A DNA stretch of 64,000 nt from a virus. Shown one piece after another: positions 20,301 to 27,375 of the stretch; the stretch's first letter is position 1; each line of letters begins with the position of its first letter. The notes beneath the pieces were generated by a model, which had not been told where the DNA came from, made no database searches, and was given only the letters and a program-made list of their open reading frames with translations. The stretch covers positions 1 through 64,000 of the IMG/VR virus record IMGVR_UViG_3300037225_001468; one strand, given 5' to 3'. Made by a program: the position numbers and the translations under genes.

Positions 20301-22070
20301 TCTTCTAATATAGATGTTGAGGTAAAGGGATATGTTCAGTTTTATTTTGCTAATAATTTATCTTTATCTAATATACAGGAAGACACTTTACACTCTCAGG
20401 TTTTATTTGATTCTAATAGAGTTACTACTATAAACGGAAGAGGAATAGTCACATTAAAACCTAGAGCAGATGATATAATTAAAAACATTATGTCTAATTT
20501 ATCTTTTGAAGAGGATAAGAAAAATTTAAGATATAAAATTATTATTCAATCTATTATATATGATAATATTTATTTTGGTAGGAATTTTATCCATATAGTT
20601 TCATTATTTGAAAATATATATAGTTATGGAGATAATGTATGTATAGATTCAAGCACTAATATAAATATTAAATCATTAAATAATTCTTTAGAAGATAATT
20701 CTAAATTTAGTTTAATATCTAATGTTTTATATCAAGAAAAATCTTCTTCTTTAGATTGTATAATATCAAGAGGTCATATTATTGAAATAGAAAATCTTAC
20801 AGAGCATGGGTCGGTTAGTGCTTCTGAGGGAATGTTATTAATTGATAGTGTTAAAGAAGAGGATCCTATAGGAGGATCTCCTTTGTCGGATTCTTTATTT
20901 GATGCTTCTAATGCTCTTTCTCTTGTTTCTTATGATAATATAAAGAAAAATATAGTATCATTTGTTGATAGCGAACCTAATTCTTCTGTGAATTCTCTTG
21001 ATTATATTATTTCCTATATTAATGGGATTGCGGGATATACGAAGGTCCCTGTTATCTGTTCTAATATGTCTGTAATTTCTCCATCTATACAACCTATACT
21101 TGAGAATGGTACCACAAATGTTTTTCTAAACAGAATAACAAAAGAGACAGGTGGACAATCTTTTACTGTTGTATCCAGTTCTTTTATTAATGATGCCATT
21201 GATTTATTGATAGGAAATATGCGTGGAACTTTAGGATACGGTTCTGCTATATATGTTGTTGACCTTTCTGAAATATCTGAAATAAATTGTGTAACAGTAT
21301 TTTTTAATTTATATTCAAACACTAATGGAAAATGGAATATTTCTGTAAGTGATGATAATTATACCTATTCTTCTGTAACGGATAAATTTAGTCCTAATTA
21401 TACAGCTTATTTCGATAAAATATTTGGTAGATATATTAAGTTTAACATGGAACTTTTTAGTGAGTTAAGTTCGTCAAACGAAGAAATTTTAGTTCCTGGA
21501 TCTCCGTCAATAACAGGAATATCTATATCTTACACACCGGAAAAGGTTGATTATTTATATATTAACAAGAAAAATATAGGATCAGAAGTTCAGCAGGTTG
21601 TTATTTCTACTAATTCTGATAATAGTTCTTATGGAGTTAATAGCATTAGAGTAGGGACTTCTACATATGACTCTCATAATTGGAGAGATTTCGATACTAT
21701 TTCTAAACCTTCAAAAAAAGAAAGTGGAAAAATTATTATTCCTGTAAGATACGGGACAGCAAGCGGAAACATAATAGAGCAATTAGTTTTTGTTGATGGA
21801 TTTATGTATAAAACTTTATATGGAGGGTGGGACCAGGAATCTATAGTTAATATATATGATAAAAATAATGTTCTCATAAATTATAGTGAATATAAAACAT
21901 ATCCAAGGGAGGGTATAGTTATTTTTAACGCAAAAAGATCGGACAATTGTAGAGTAGAAATTGTAAATCCAAAAGATTTAAGAATTGGACTAAAAATAAT
22001 TAATAAAACTACAAATCAATTCACCTATATTGATGGAGTAGGATATTTAAATAACACAAATCAATTTTAA
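14391..22070 (+). CDS. 2559-residue virion protein with a VWA domain split by a giant insertion (LamG, FN3, Kelch)
   Basis: Domains in order: an internal repeat region (38-82 and 187-213); the first part of a VWA domain with MIDAS motif DNSGS at 156-160 after a hydrophobic strand; fibronectin-like units (~255-340, ~590-690, ~715-800); a LamG-like domain (~363-577, with SWHFGEG, FTFMAWFYP, EWHHLAITV, IYIDG); Ig-like and unassigned beta regions; Kelch-type repeats (~1605-1945, with YSIGGINN, YVFGGI, ILSGI, YLAGG and paired W residues); then, at ~2155-2275, what reads as the rest of the VWA domain. That part has GGSPL at 2161-2165 in place of the third MIDAS loop, a strand ending VDSEP at 2192-2196 where VWA domains have TDGEP, and a final helix TKETGG. 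The C-terminus (~2285-2400) looks discoidin-like. It is probably a cell-surface-binding tail protein that needs a divalent metal. A ribosome binding site AAGGA precedes the start. Confidence 0.75.
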   Translation: MSIAYAFFTLNGLKIYSLKEWEDIQLIPLSTDIETYNLFFYNAYYKKLNNNDNNIWHIYSNNLYFYNVYYKKLGDISNIWHESETGHSLIISSSYNSFDEYGDRIVIPPSSTESLVVNNFIPSVLTLNNTKVVNDEYGKEDIVLDFPDRVVNIVVDNSGSMTWNDESGLRYDLIKRFIERVSGYKNLGNDKNIWHTYSNNLLFYDVFYKKLGNDISGKYPGSVEYNIIKYGGKYISVLLSATTSDNNPLNPATNIQKIYEQDDFIDDASDFYGVRILRRKDMFSASPIDGEIIFDGIINKLSQTCLIENQTYYYSLYTYDKNYHFSNPTRISVVPRKNLIPKGVKTFYSEVLKGSGIITDNNVVSSWHFGEGNGDIVYDFTGYGDLVSQNYSSVRTQWLNKYEVPVGNSGIRYDSIPSLTIIQDKTIPYKAPFTFMAWFYPFDNSLTNQVIASNDNGVNYDWYVSLSAGNINFHTNNGSNIVSSIGYISQKEWHHLAITVASNGNTNIYIDGVLSNTGTSALSSFSLMSYPSYGNNFRTSIGSGFLGSLSFKGYITEVSIHNIERDVSYVLKYSKPSLVSDRDNGDRLIVLKYSIPNSFDYVGGKVRIVEKYSEVPSNEEDGEVIYDGDALSGDFYKTYKEELILDKTYNFRIFSQNSIGNYSHISDSVNLTVNIPNLSDEARQNLFPISEEIYFPHDLTIKEGNGKNYLKWKIHNLNDLSKRILIYFSTESFPSIEDNNFSGTLVFDGDIDDTGFVHRDLQNNQIYYYTIFSIDRYLRVSDSFRISGTPQSSFDDTGIPLVKINNLSYEIKDENTVNIFWDKLPNIRIVNAYFDQDIVLLAKLTDEFGNLIIKDVNVKLENNIESVIDLQSAEDVFIGENSFVPPNSQDIYNFVMSNMDSGISNGTLKLKLTSANNEFLLKNFKEIIINTKIKLFIPDTSSILDSNGNYTNNLFEYTSSEIKIVLTNPFNLEITNRDNRYINVVCKNSISALDNNVSTEVKKYSGAYVGSSQGFTVRCLMTYRGSPLIGVSSILTSAYTANKNLCDSSLPERGDISSFYNNLTGFSDTGSVQSEILDVNGNPTGEFETVTYSDILLNVPSTAQNILLYIKSSFGGMCFVKKMFLVFDSPLKIDMSVKVPLSDGMSISEQFANVYILDPNYPEDISKRSYPPDNTIVKWELTKLRSVFPDRLIYSTNNVPIVDGIYSYTNSGVTSGVFIGPISGVTTYDTESNIDSIYESDSLKATVLYNGISATDYQVIRILPQSVLGHASASSSFLMEFEDINNNLYTDGQSYIKMIISHDANTSNTKYSSCFRNCMNDKGKTIYELVPGQLVFINTNEPEIEIIWGNVIEDIDTYTGQKTIDITNATIGLGSAYVELSSGINTPVYFRINKNYQNQHSTGFIEKSTECKCIGNGQFINYYNEINVYGSITSIFNGSSIALTGGGDMTNGFPPTIIIPQEPVLIKVVDRKSGNISVKSLVVDGVSDNKIILDISFAGQPVPNGTPINLQIVNNFEEAISLVNSIIYTTNDIISDIDPINIRSYAVVDIEPIPTNVVFDSNLYITVNYDNLGNISRSNVLCIRFVYDAEYSINQSSTVFSSSVNSYDISTNSWTSVSSLKYERGYHCVQGVNNRVYSIGGINNKSIVNYVEEYNPITNVWTEKSSMPTSRMGALSVVVGNYIYVFGGIVYDSINNRVSVCNKTERYNTITNEWISLEDMPSIYLDTVDPVVYGNAYGAIVYNSGVIYILSGIRDISYDGLTVVNNDKVLSYTVATDSWSYSDTILDTEVENYGRIGPWYTFVSGNIFIGGGALQGLDQSLTYPTSIYKYDISTFSFDGAENVFSNIPISSYRTGISAITTPNIFYLAGGSNSSSQNISRFESVNVNSVSLLSSFTTKLSSMVSGKNGLGLGLYSLLGKDYILEVGGVESGRGNNFLKIYNLIRPNSLELNGKQHIEVEIQLLDEENNYPSSNIDVEVKGYVQFYFANNLSLSNIQEDTLHSQVLFDSNRVTTINGRGIVTLKPRADDIIKNIMSNLSFEEDKKNLRYKIIIQSIIYDNIYFGRNFIHIVSLFENIYSYGDNVCIDSSTNINIKSLNNSLEDNSKFSLISNVLYQEKSSSLDCIISRGHIIEIENLTEHGSVSASEGMLLIDSVKEEDPIGGSPLSDSLFDASNALSLVSYDNIKKNIVSFVDSEPNSSVNSLDYIISYINGIAGYTKVPVICSNMSVISPSIQPILENGTTNVFLNRITKETGGQSFTVVSSSFINDAIDLLIGNMRGTLGYGSAIYVVDLSEISEINCVTVFFNLYSNTNGKWNISVSDDNYTYSSVTDKFSPNYTAYFDKIFGRYIKFNMELFSELSSSNEEILVPGSPSITGISISYTPEKVDYLYINKKNIGSEVQQVVISTNSDNSSYGVNSIRVGTSTYDSHNWRDFDTISKPSKKESGKIIIPVRYGTASGNIIEQLVFVDGFMYKTLYGGWDQESIVNIYDKNNVLINYSEYKTYPREGIVIFNAKRSDNCRVEIVNPKDLRIGLKIINKTTNQFTYIDGVGYLNNTNQF
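14502..15029 (+). repeat. Dispersed internal repeat of an FYxxYYKKL / NIWHxYSNN unit
   Basis: The peptide pair FY-N/D-x-Y/F-YKKL and NIWH-x-YSNN recurs at residues ~38-62, ~63-82 and ~187-213 of the giant VWA protein. The copies are alike at DNA level (for example ATATTTGGCA and TATAAAAAA runs). The third copy lies just after the first helix of the VWA fold. Confidence 0.7.
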
Positions 22071-22099
22071 CACAGTGGAAGACGTATAGGTATAATGAA

Positions 22100-22912
22100 A
22101 TGATGGAAAAAACTCATTTATTTGAAAAATTATATGTTTTTCAGGGTAATCAAATTCCCTATGGGGAGTTAGATTTAATTGTTTTGTCTCATAATGGAAT
22201 AGAAACTACTAAAAAGTTTTTAGATCATTTTTATAAATTTACAGACAATAAATTTTGTAGGCTAATTTGGATAGACAATGGATCATCAGATGGATCGGTG
22301 GAATTTTTAAAAGATTTTTTTGCGCAAAAATTAAAAAATTATGTATTACATTTTTCTAAAGAAAATTTAGGAGTTATTGGAGGAAGAAATTTAGGATATA
22401 ATATTTCTCAAATGATAAATGGTAGAGGGGAACTATTTCCTTATTTAATGTTTCTCGATAATGATCAATATGTAGAAGAAGGATGGCTAGAGCATCATTT
22501 GTCGGTATTAAATAAAGGGTATGATATGATTGGGGTGGAGGCGTGGAAGTTGAGCGATGCTTTTTTGCCTATATTAAAAATACCAAACATAAATTATGAT
22601 TTTTCTTATGTTGGATGTGGAGGTATGTTAATTCGTAGAGAAGTGACTAATAGAATAGGTATATTTGACGAACAATTTAATCCGGCGTATTTCGAGGACC
22701 CCGATTTTAATTTTCGATCTCATGATGCTGGTTTTAAGATAGGATGGAACTGTAAGGCAAAAATAATTCATTTTCCTCATCAGACATTAGGAAAAATGGA
22801 TCAAACAAATAAACATAAAAAACTAATGGACAGTTATACAAAGTTTATAAATAAATGGAAACACAGAAAACCTACAATTTTAAAGCAAAAAGATTTGCCA
22901 GAATTTCATTGA
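22100..22912 (+). CDS. Family 2 glycosyltransferase (GT-A fold)
   Basis: This 270-residue enzyme has a GT-A fold. It opens with a beta strand DLIVLSHNGIE, then the nucleotide-sugar region WIDNGSSDGS near residues 58-67. The metal-binding D-x-D motif is D120-N-D122 in the sequence FLDND. A GCGGMLIRR segment near 175 precedes the likely acceptor/base region FEDPDFNFR (E199-D200). This order is typical of family 2 enzymes that transfer a sugar from a nucleotide-sugar donor. It lacks membrane segments, so it acts in the cytoplasm. It follows the giant adhesin by 29 bases and precedes a second glycosyltransferase. The pair may modify virion proteins, host glycans or DNA; the sequence does not say which. 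Two ATGs (22100, 22103) are possible starts. Confidence 0.85.
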   Translation: MMEKTHLFEKLYVFQGNQIPYGELDLIVLSHNGIETTKKFLDHFYKFTDNKFCRLIWIDNGSSDGSVEFLKDFFAQKLKNYVLHFSKENLGVIGGRNLGYNISQMINGRGELFPYLMFLDNDQYVEEGWLEHHLSVLNKGYDMIGVEAWKLSDAFLPILKIPNINYDFSYVGCGGMLIRREVTNRIGIFDEQFNPAYFEDPDFNFRSHDAGFKIGWNCKAKIIHFPHQTLGKMDQTNKHKKLMDSYTKFINKWKHRKPTILKQKDLPEFH

Positions 22913-22924
22913 AAGAAAAGAATA

Positions 22925-23029
22925 ATGAATATGATATATGCTAATACTATACCTAAGTATAAAGATGTTTTATTTAATAATTGTGATAATGTTAAAATTT
23001 TAGCAAAAATAATTTATGATAAAATATAA
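22925..23029 (+). CDS. Possible 34-residue open frame between glycosyltransferases
   Basis: A short frame starts at ATG 22925, after AAAGAAAAG, and ends at TAA 23029. Its peptide (MNMIYANTIPKYKDVLFNNC and then a Lys/Ile-rich end) is unlike any family I know. It could be a real small gene, a remnant of a longer sugar-transfer gene, or chance in an AT-rich spacer. The 150-base gap around it holds nothing else I can name. Confidence 0.25.
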   Translation: MNMIYANTIPKYKDVLFNNCDNVKILAKIIYDKI

Positions 23030-23064
23030 TTTAGTAATAATTAATTTGATAAGAGTAAATAAAA

Positions 23065-24183
23065 ATGCACATAGCTATATGCTGTAATCATTCTTGGCCA
23101 TTAATCGGAGGCTCTGAGCAAATCGTTAGACAGGTGGCAGAAAGATTAAAAATAAGATATAGTCACGAAAAGGTTACTGTTTATAGTAAATCATTTATCG
23201 GACAGGAAGCGGTTCATAATGGGGTGACGTATAAATCTGTAGATATTTTTCCGGCAAAATTTATTTCTCAACTTATAGATGATCAGGTAGATGAACTTTT
23301 GGTTTATAGTGATTTTTTTTGTCATTGGAATGCTATATTAAGTGCCATAGACGATATTCCTTTTAAAGTATCAATAGCTTTGGTCGGGATGAACTATATG
23401 AGGAAAAATATTTCAGTATTAAATGTTTTTAAGCAAAAAATAGATAAAATTAAAATTATTACTCATTCAGATAAATACATAGATTATTTAACTTGTAAAT
23501 ATTATAATATACCTGTTTCTGTTATTCCAAATGGTGTAGATGTAAATGAGTTTATAGAAAATAAAGATATTAATTTTAGAGAAAAATATAATATAAAAGA
23601 AAAGAAAATTATTCTTTGTGTTTCTAATTTTTTTCCAGGAAAAGGACAAATAGAAACTATTCCAGCATTAGAAGAACTTTGTAGAAATGAAAAAGATTTT
23701 GTTGTTGTTTATATTTGTAGCACTATAAATTTTCCGTTAGGAAAGATTTTAAGACAAAAATGTGAATTACTTTTGAAACAAAAAAATATACCACACAAGA
23801 TTTTATTAGACATTCCAAGAGAATATACAATTCAAGCATTCTTATACTCAGATGTGTTTTTCTTTCCTTCGCAAAAAGAAGTTGCTCCTTTAGTTATTTT
23901 AGAAGCAAGTGCATCAGGACTACCTTGGGTGTCATTTAATGTGGGTAATATATCTGAGTTGTCAGGCGGAATTGTAGTGAAAAATTCGCAGAAAGATATA
24001 GAGAATAATATAATAATAGGAATTGAAGAAAATAAAGAAATGTGTAAAAATTTGAAAAAAATATTAAATAATAGTGATTTAAGGAACAAATTGTCAAAAG
24101 ATGGAAGAAATATGGTTTTAGAAAAATTTGATATAGACGTTGTATCAAAACAGTATAATGATTTATTTTGTAGAGGTTTTTAA
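23065..24183 (+). CDS. Family 4-like glycosyltransferase (GT-B fold)
   Basis: This 372-residue protein has the GT-B fold. The N-terminus has CNHSWPLIGGSEQIVRQVAE, the usual glycine-rich acceptor-side loop. After VIPNGVDVNEF (~155-165) comes the second Rossmann domain beginning KKIILCVSNFFPGKGQ. The conserved EX7E motif is E272 to E280 in the KEVAPLVILEAS segment, followed by GLPWVSFNVGNISEL. These are the hallmarks of family 4-type retaining glycosyltransferases using nucleotide sugars. The protein is soluble and cytoplasmic. The ribosome binding site is weak. Together with the family 2 enzyme upstream it forms a two-gene sugar-transfer unit right behind the adhesin genes. Confidence 0.85.
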   Translation: MHIAICCNHSWPLIGGSEQIVRQVAERLKIRYSHEKVTVYSKSFIGQEAVHNGVTYKSVDIFPAKFISQLIDDQVDELLVYSDFFCHWNAILSAIDDIPFKVSIALVGMNYMRKNISVLNVFKQKIDKIKIITHSDKYIDYLTCKYYNIPVSVIPNGVDVNEFIENKDINFREKYNIKEKKIILCVSNFFPGKGQIETIPALEELCRNEKDFVVVYICSTINFPLGKILRQKCELLLKQKNIPHKILLDIPREYTIQAFLYSDVFFFPSQKEVAPLVILEASASGLPWVSFNVGNISELSGGIVVKNSQKDIENNIIIGIEENKEMCKNLKKILNNSDLRNKLSKDGRNMVLEKFDIDVVSKQYNDLFCRGF

Positions 24184-24196
24184 TAAGGTATTTTTT

Positions 24197-25393
24197 ATGG
24201 AAAAAAATAAAAAAGCTATTAATGTTTGGACGAATGAAGAGTTATCTCTTTTATATCTGTTAAGGCAAGAAGGTGTTCCATATAAGATCATAGCTGTTGA
24301 ATTAAAAAAAAGTATAAATGCTTGCGAAAAGAAGTATCAATCAACCATTTGGAAAGATATGCCTTTTTATGATCCTATTAAAAATAGAATAAATGAAGAT
24401 TTTAAAAAAGCATATTTAGAAAAAATAACTAAAGCAAACGATAAGAGGTTAGACTCGGAAAAGTTTAAAACAGAAATAATAGCAGATAAAATAGCAACTG
24501 CTGTTTATGCTTTGCCTAATATCTCAAGGGAAGTATATAAATTAAATTCTAAAAGTATAAAAAGTAGTTCAACAGAAGATGTTGGATTGTTGTTTAGTGA
24601 TACACACATTGGACATCATCATACGTTAGAGGAGACCGGTGGTATTAGTGAATATAATGAACAGATCTTTTATAATAGAATAGACATATTAAAGAAAGCT
24701 CTTATTGATATAGTAGATTTACATTCTCATTTATATAAACTTCCTAATTTACATATTTTTTCTTTGGGAGATGTTGTTGCCGGAATGAATTCTGTAGGAA
24801 ATTGGTCTCCTATATATATAAATATGCCTATCTATGATCAGATGGTAGCAGGATTTGAAGCTATATCTAATATGATATATTATTGGCTTGGAAAATTTGA
24901 TACTATAAATTTTTATGGGTGTTATGGAAATCATGGAAGAGGTAGTATTAAAGGTGTAGAAAAAGAATATGTTAATTGGGATTATATTTGTTATAAGTTT
25001 TTAGAAGCGAGATTTAAAGATAATCCAAGAGTTATATTTGATGTTCCAAAAACTTGGTGGATAATGAAAACTATCAGGAATCATAAGTTTTTAATGGTTC
25101 ATGGAGATGATATAAAAGGGGGGTCTATTGTTGGTTTAAGAAATTTTGAACAAAAAATGATAGGAGTTATTAAAGATATTCCTGATTATACACTTGCTGC
25201 TCATTTTCACCATGCCGCAGAAATGACTACCAATCATGGAAGACTTATTTTAAATAGTTCATTTATGGGACCTGATATCTATTCTCTAAAAGATCTTCAA
25301 AATAGCGCTAAGCCAGAACAGAAAATTTTTGGCATACATGATAAGAGAGGTATTACTTGGACATACAATCTGGATTTGAGTAAAGAAAGATAA
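24197..25393 (+). CDS. Calcineurin-like metallophosphoesterase with N-terminal Myb/SANT-like helix-turn-helix
   Basis: The start ATG 24197 is chosen because AAGG lies 8 bases upstream and the frame before it runs into the previous gene. The 398-residue product has an N-terminal helical domain (VWTNEELSLLYLLRQEG then INACEKKYQS) of the Myb/SANT or homeodomain-like type. The C-terminal phosphoesterase domain has all metal motifs: D135-T-H137, G191-D192, G-N245-H246, H302-G-D and H336-F-H338. Such enzymes hydrolyse phosphomonoesters or phosphodiesters, including DNA ends (the Mre11/SbcD relatives). A nucleic-acid substrate fits the DNA-binding-like domain but is inferred. No SbcC-like partner lies next to it. 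Confidence 0.85.
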   Translation: MEKNKKAINVWTNEELSLLYLLRQEGVPYKIIAVELKKSINACEKKYQSTIWKDMPFYDPIKNRINEDFKKAYLEKITKANDKRLDSEKFKTEIIADKIATAVYALPNISREVYKLNSKSIKSSSTEDVGLLFSDTHIGHHHTLEETGGISEYNEQIFYNRIDILKKALIDIVDLHSHLYKLPNLHIFSLGDVVAGMNSVGNWSPIYINMPIYDQMVAGFEAISNMIYYWLGKFDTINFYGCYGNHGRGSIKGVEKEYVNWDYICYKFLEARFKDNPRVIFDVPKTWWIMKTIRNHKFLMVHGDDIKGGSIVGLRNFEQKMIGVIKDIPDYTLAAHFHHAAEMTTNHGRLILNSSFMGPDIYSLKDLQNSAKPEQKIFGIHDKRGITWTYNLDLSKER

Positions 25394-25458
25394 AACAAGG
25401 AATTTTTGTTAAAGAATACAATATACTTATATAGTTTTTTTGTTAAAAAAGGTTGATA

Positions 25459-25941
25459 ATGATAGATATTCCTAATTGGATAAAAGTTTATATTAAGAAT
25501 TATGTTTGTCCTCAATGTTCAAGTAACATGAGAACGGAAAACGTTTCAGGTATTGGTATTAGATATAGTAGCAAACATAAAAATAAGACAGTTTTATTTT
25601 TTGAATATGTATGTGATAAATGTAATAATCATATTTTTGTTGAATTAGATTTTATGACTATTAAAGATTTTGTAAATAAAATGAGGAATGAAAAAACTGA
25701 TATAGATTCAAATTTAGTAAGGAGGGATACAGATGTATCTACTATAGATAAAAAAGAAAATAAAAGTAGAATATCTATAGAAGAAATTAAACAAATGAAA
25801 GAAGTTTTAGACAAAAGTGTTTATTGGGATGATATATTAATTAATGTAGGATTAACTCAAGAGGAGATAGATAAATATAAAGAGGATGGTATAAAAGAGT
25901 GTAACGATATAAGAAAAGAGAATAAGAATAAAAATGTATAA
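25459..25941 (+). CDS. Zinc-ribbon protein of unknown function
   Basis: ATG 25459 is preceded by AAAGG at 6 bases; a TTG two codons earlier is less likely. The 160-residue product has CPQC near residue 17 and CDKC near residue 53, together forming a four-cysteine zinc ribbon. A Lys/Glu-rich second half ends in a helix-turn region (YWDDILINVGLTQEEIDKYK). The next gene overlaps it by 8 bases. The family is not recognised. Confidence 0.65.
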   Translation: MIDIPNWIKVYIKNYVCPQCSSNMRTENVSGIGIRYSSKHKNKTVLFFEYVCDKCNNHIFVELDFMTIKDFVNKMRNEKTDIDSNLVRRDTDVSTIDKKENKSRISIEEIKQMKEVLDKSVYWDDILINVGLTQEEIDKYKEDGIKECNDIRKENKNKNV

Positions 25942-26986
25942 AATAAGTCATTTTAAATTAGCTAAGGATATTATAAAATCTGCTTGTTTGTCAAGCAGGT
26001 GTCATTTTTCAGATATTATTATAGAAACTGATGAAAATGGTTTTGTTGGTTTAAAAGATGGTAAGATTTTCTTTGGAAATCCTATAAAGATGCCTATGTC
26101 TGTATATAATATTGTATTTGTTTATTTTAATAATTTTGAAGAAATAAGTGGAGTAAAGTTGTTCTCTTCAGAAAAACAAAAGCAAGAGGTTTATTTAACT
26201 ATATTTAATTTTTTAAGAAGTTTATCTTATTTTTCAATAGATAATTTTGTTTATTATGATACTATTGTGTCAAGAATATATCAATATCCTTTGATATGGA
26301 TATTAATGAAAGATATAATAGAACCTGTTTATAATATTTCTATTAATAATACTAAAGTAATATTAAATAGTAATCCATTAATGGATGTTTCACATTTTAA
26401 CAAGTGTGATGTAGAGGAGGGAGAAGACTTTATCTTTCTTAATGGAGATATATCTTATGAACCTTGTAAACTTGCTTATTTATTAAATTCAGTGTTGGAA
26501 GCTCACGGTTTAGACGCAAATAAAGTTATAAAAAATATTTTAGATTCTGAATTAAAAAATAAACTTATAGGTTTATTAAAGTTAGCTTTTAAAGAAGAAA
26601 ATTTTATTAATGATTTTATTACAACGATATCTTCTTCTGTAGAAATAGATAATAAGATGGAAAGTATGATTTATAATTTTAAGGGAAATAAGACCGCTCA
26701 ATATGAGACAAGAGAATCTACTCAGTCTGGAAATTCTACTGGCTCTTGGTGGTATTTAGGATTAATAGAAAAAATGTTAGAACCAGTTCGCGGTGATGAT
26801 TGGACCGTATATCATAATTTAGAACCTTTCAGAAAAGAATTATGGGACAAAATAGAAAAAGCCAGAAAAAAAGTAGGTCGTGAAGGTTTGAATTATGAAG
26901 CTCTTTTGAGAATACAATCTGGAGAAAATTCTAAAGATAATGTTAAACTTATAGAAAAAATGTTAGGATCTGATAGGGTTTGGTGA
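25934..26986 (+). CDS. Unknown 350-residue protein
   Basis: I do not recognise the family. The protein is mixed alpha/beta without membrane segments or obvious nucleotide-binding motifs. Residues ~245-275 form a Ser/Thr/Gly linker (ESTQSGNSTGSWWYLGL) leading into a charged helical C-terminal domain (WDKIEKARKKVGREGLNYEALLRI). It overlaps the zinc-ribbon gene by 8 bases, suggesting translational coupling, and precedes two tiny genes and the UvsW-like helicase. Confidence 0.6.
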   Translation: MYKISHFKLAKDIIKSACLSSRCHFSDIIIETDENGFVGLKDGKIFFGNPIKMPMSVYNIVFVYFNNFEEISGVKLFSSEKQKQEVYLTIFNFLRSLSYFSIDNFVYYDTIVSRIYQYPLIWILMKDIIEPVYNISINNTKVILNSNPLMDVSHFNKCDVEEGEDFIFLNGDISYEPCKLAYLLNSVLEAHGLDANKVIKNILDSELKNKLIGLLKLAFKEENFINDFITTISSSVEIDNKMESMIYNFKGNKTAQYETRESTQSGNSTGSWWYLGLIEKMLEPVRGDDWTVYHNLEPFRKELWDKIEKARKKVGREGLNYEALLRIQSGENSKDNVKLIEKMLGSDRVW

Positions 26987-27002
26987 ATAAAAGGATATAA
27001 TA

Positions 27003-27194
27003 ATGAAGAATGAAGATATTATTAGGGAAATTAAAGACGTAATGGCAAAGCTTCAGGGGACTAGTAATCTTTTATTAGATGGAAAAATTATTGTTTCTTA
27101 TAATAGATTATTTGGTATAAATCAAAAATTAGCATATTTACTTAAAAGTATGGTAGAGAGTGAAAATGAAAATATTAAAAACAAAGATATTTGA
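27003..27194 (+). CDS. Small helical protein, unknown
   Basis: This 63-residue protein follows AAGGA at 6 bases. It is predicted helical (DIIREIKDVMAKLQG and LAYLLKSMVESENEN) and charged. No family is recognised. Confidence 0.55.
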   Translation: MKNEDIIREIKDVMAKLQGTSNLLLDGKIIVSYNRLFGINQKLAYLLKSMVESENENIKNKDI

Positions 27195-27198
27195 AAAA

Positions 27199-27375
27199 AT
27201 GGCTTATCCTTCATACGATGATCAGCCGGGATATGTGGATAGGGATGTTTCTGGCGAAGGAGCGTCAATATATATAGACCAGACAGAAATGTCAGATGAA
27301 GAACAAGTAAAAAATAATTGGAAAAAGAAAAAGAAGCAAGAAAAAATAGAAAAAATACCTAAAGGTAGTATTTGA
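27199..27375 (+). CDS. Small charged protein before the helicase, unknown
   Basis: This 58-residue protein starts MAYPSYDD. Start 27199 lies 4 bases after the previous stop; an in-frame ATG at 27160 would overlap the upstream gene and neither has a clear ribosome binding site. The N-terminal half is acidic, and the C-terminal part is very lysine-rich (WKKKKKQEKIEKIPKG). Its TGA shares a base with the helicase start codon, so the two are probably translationally coupled. Confidence 0.5.
   Translation: MAYPSYDDQPGYVDRDVSGEGASIYIDQTEMSDEEQVKNNWKKKKKQEKIEKIPKGSI

Noticed and set aside
27003-27375. A toxin-antitoxin pair of two tiny genes
   Set aside because: Two small adjacent genes are present, but neither has a toxin or antitoxin fold I recognise and both sit in an ordinary operon.
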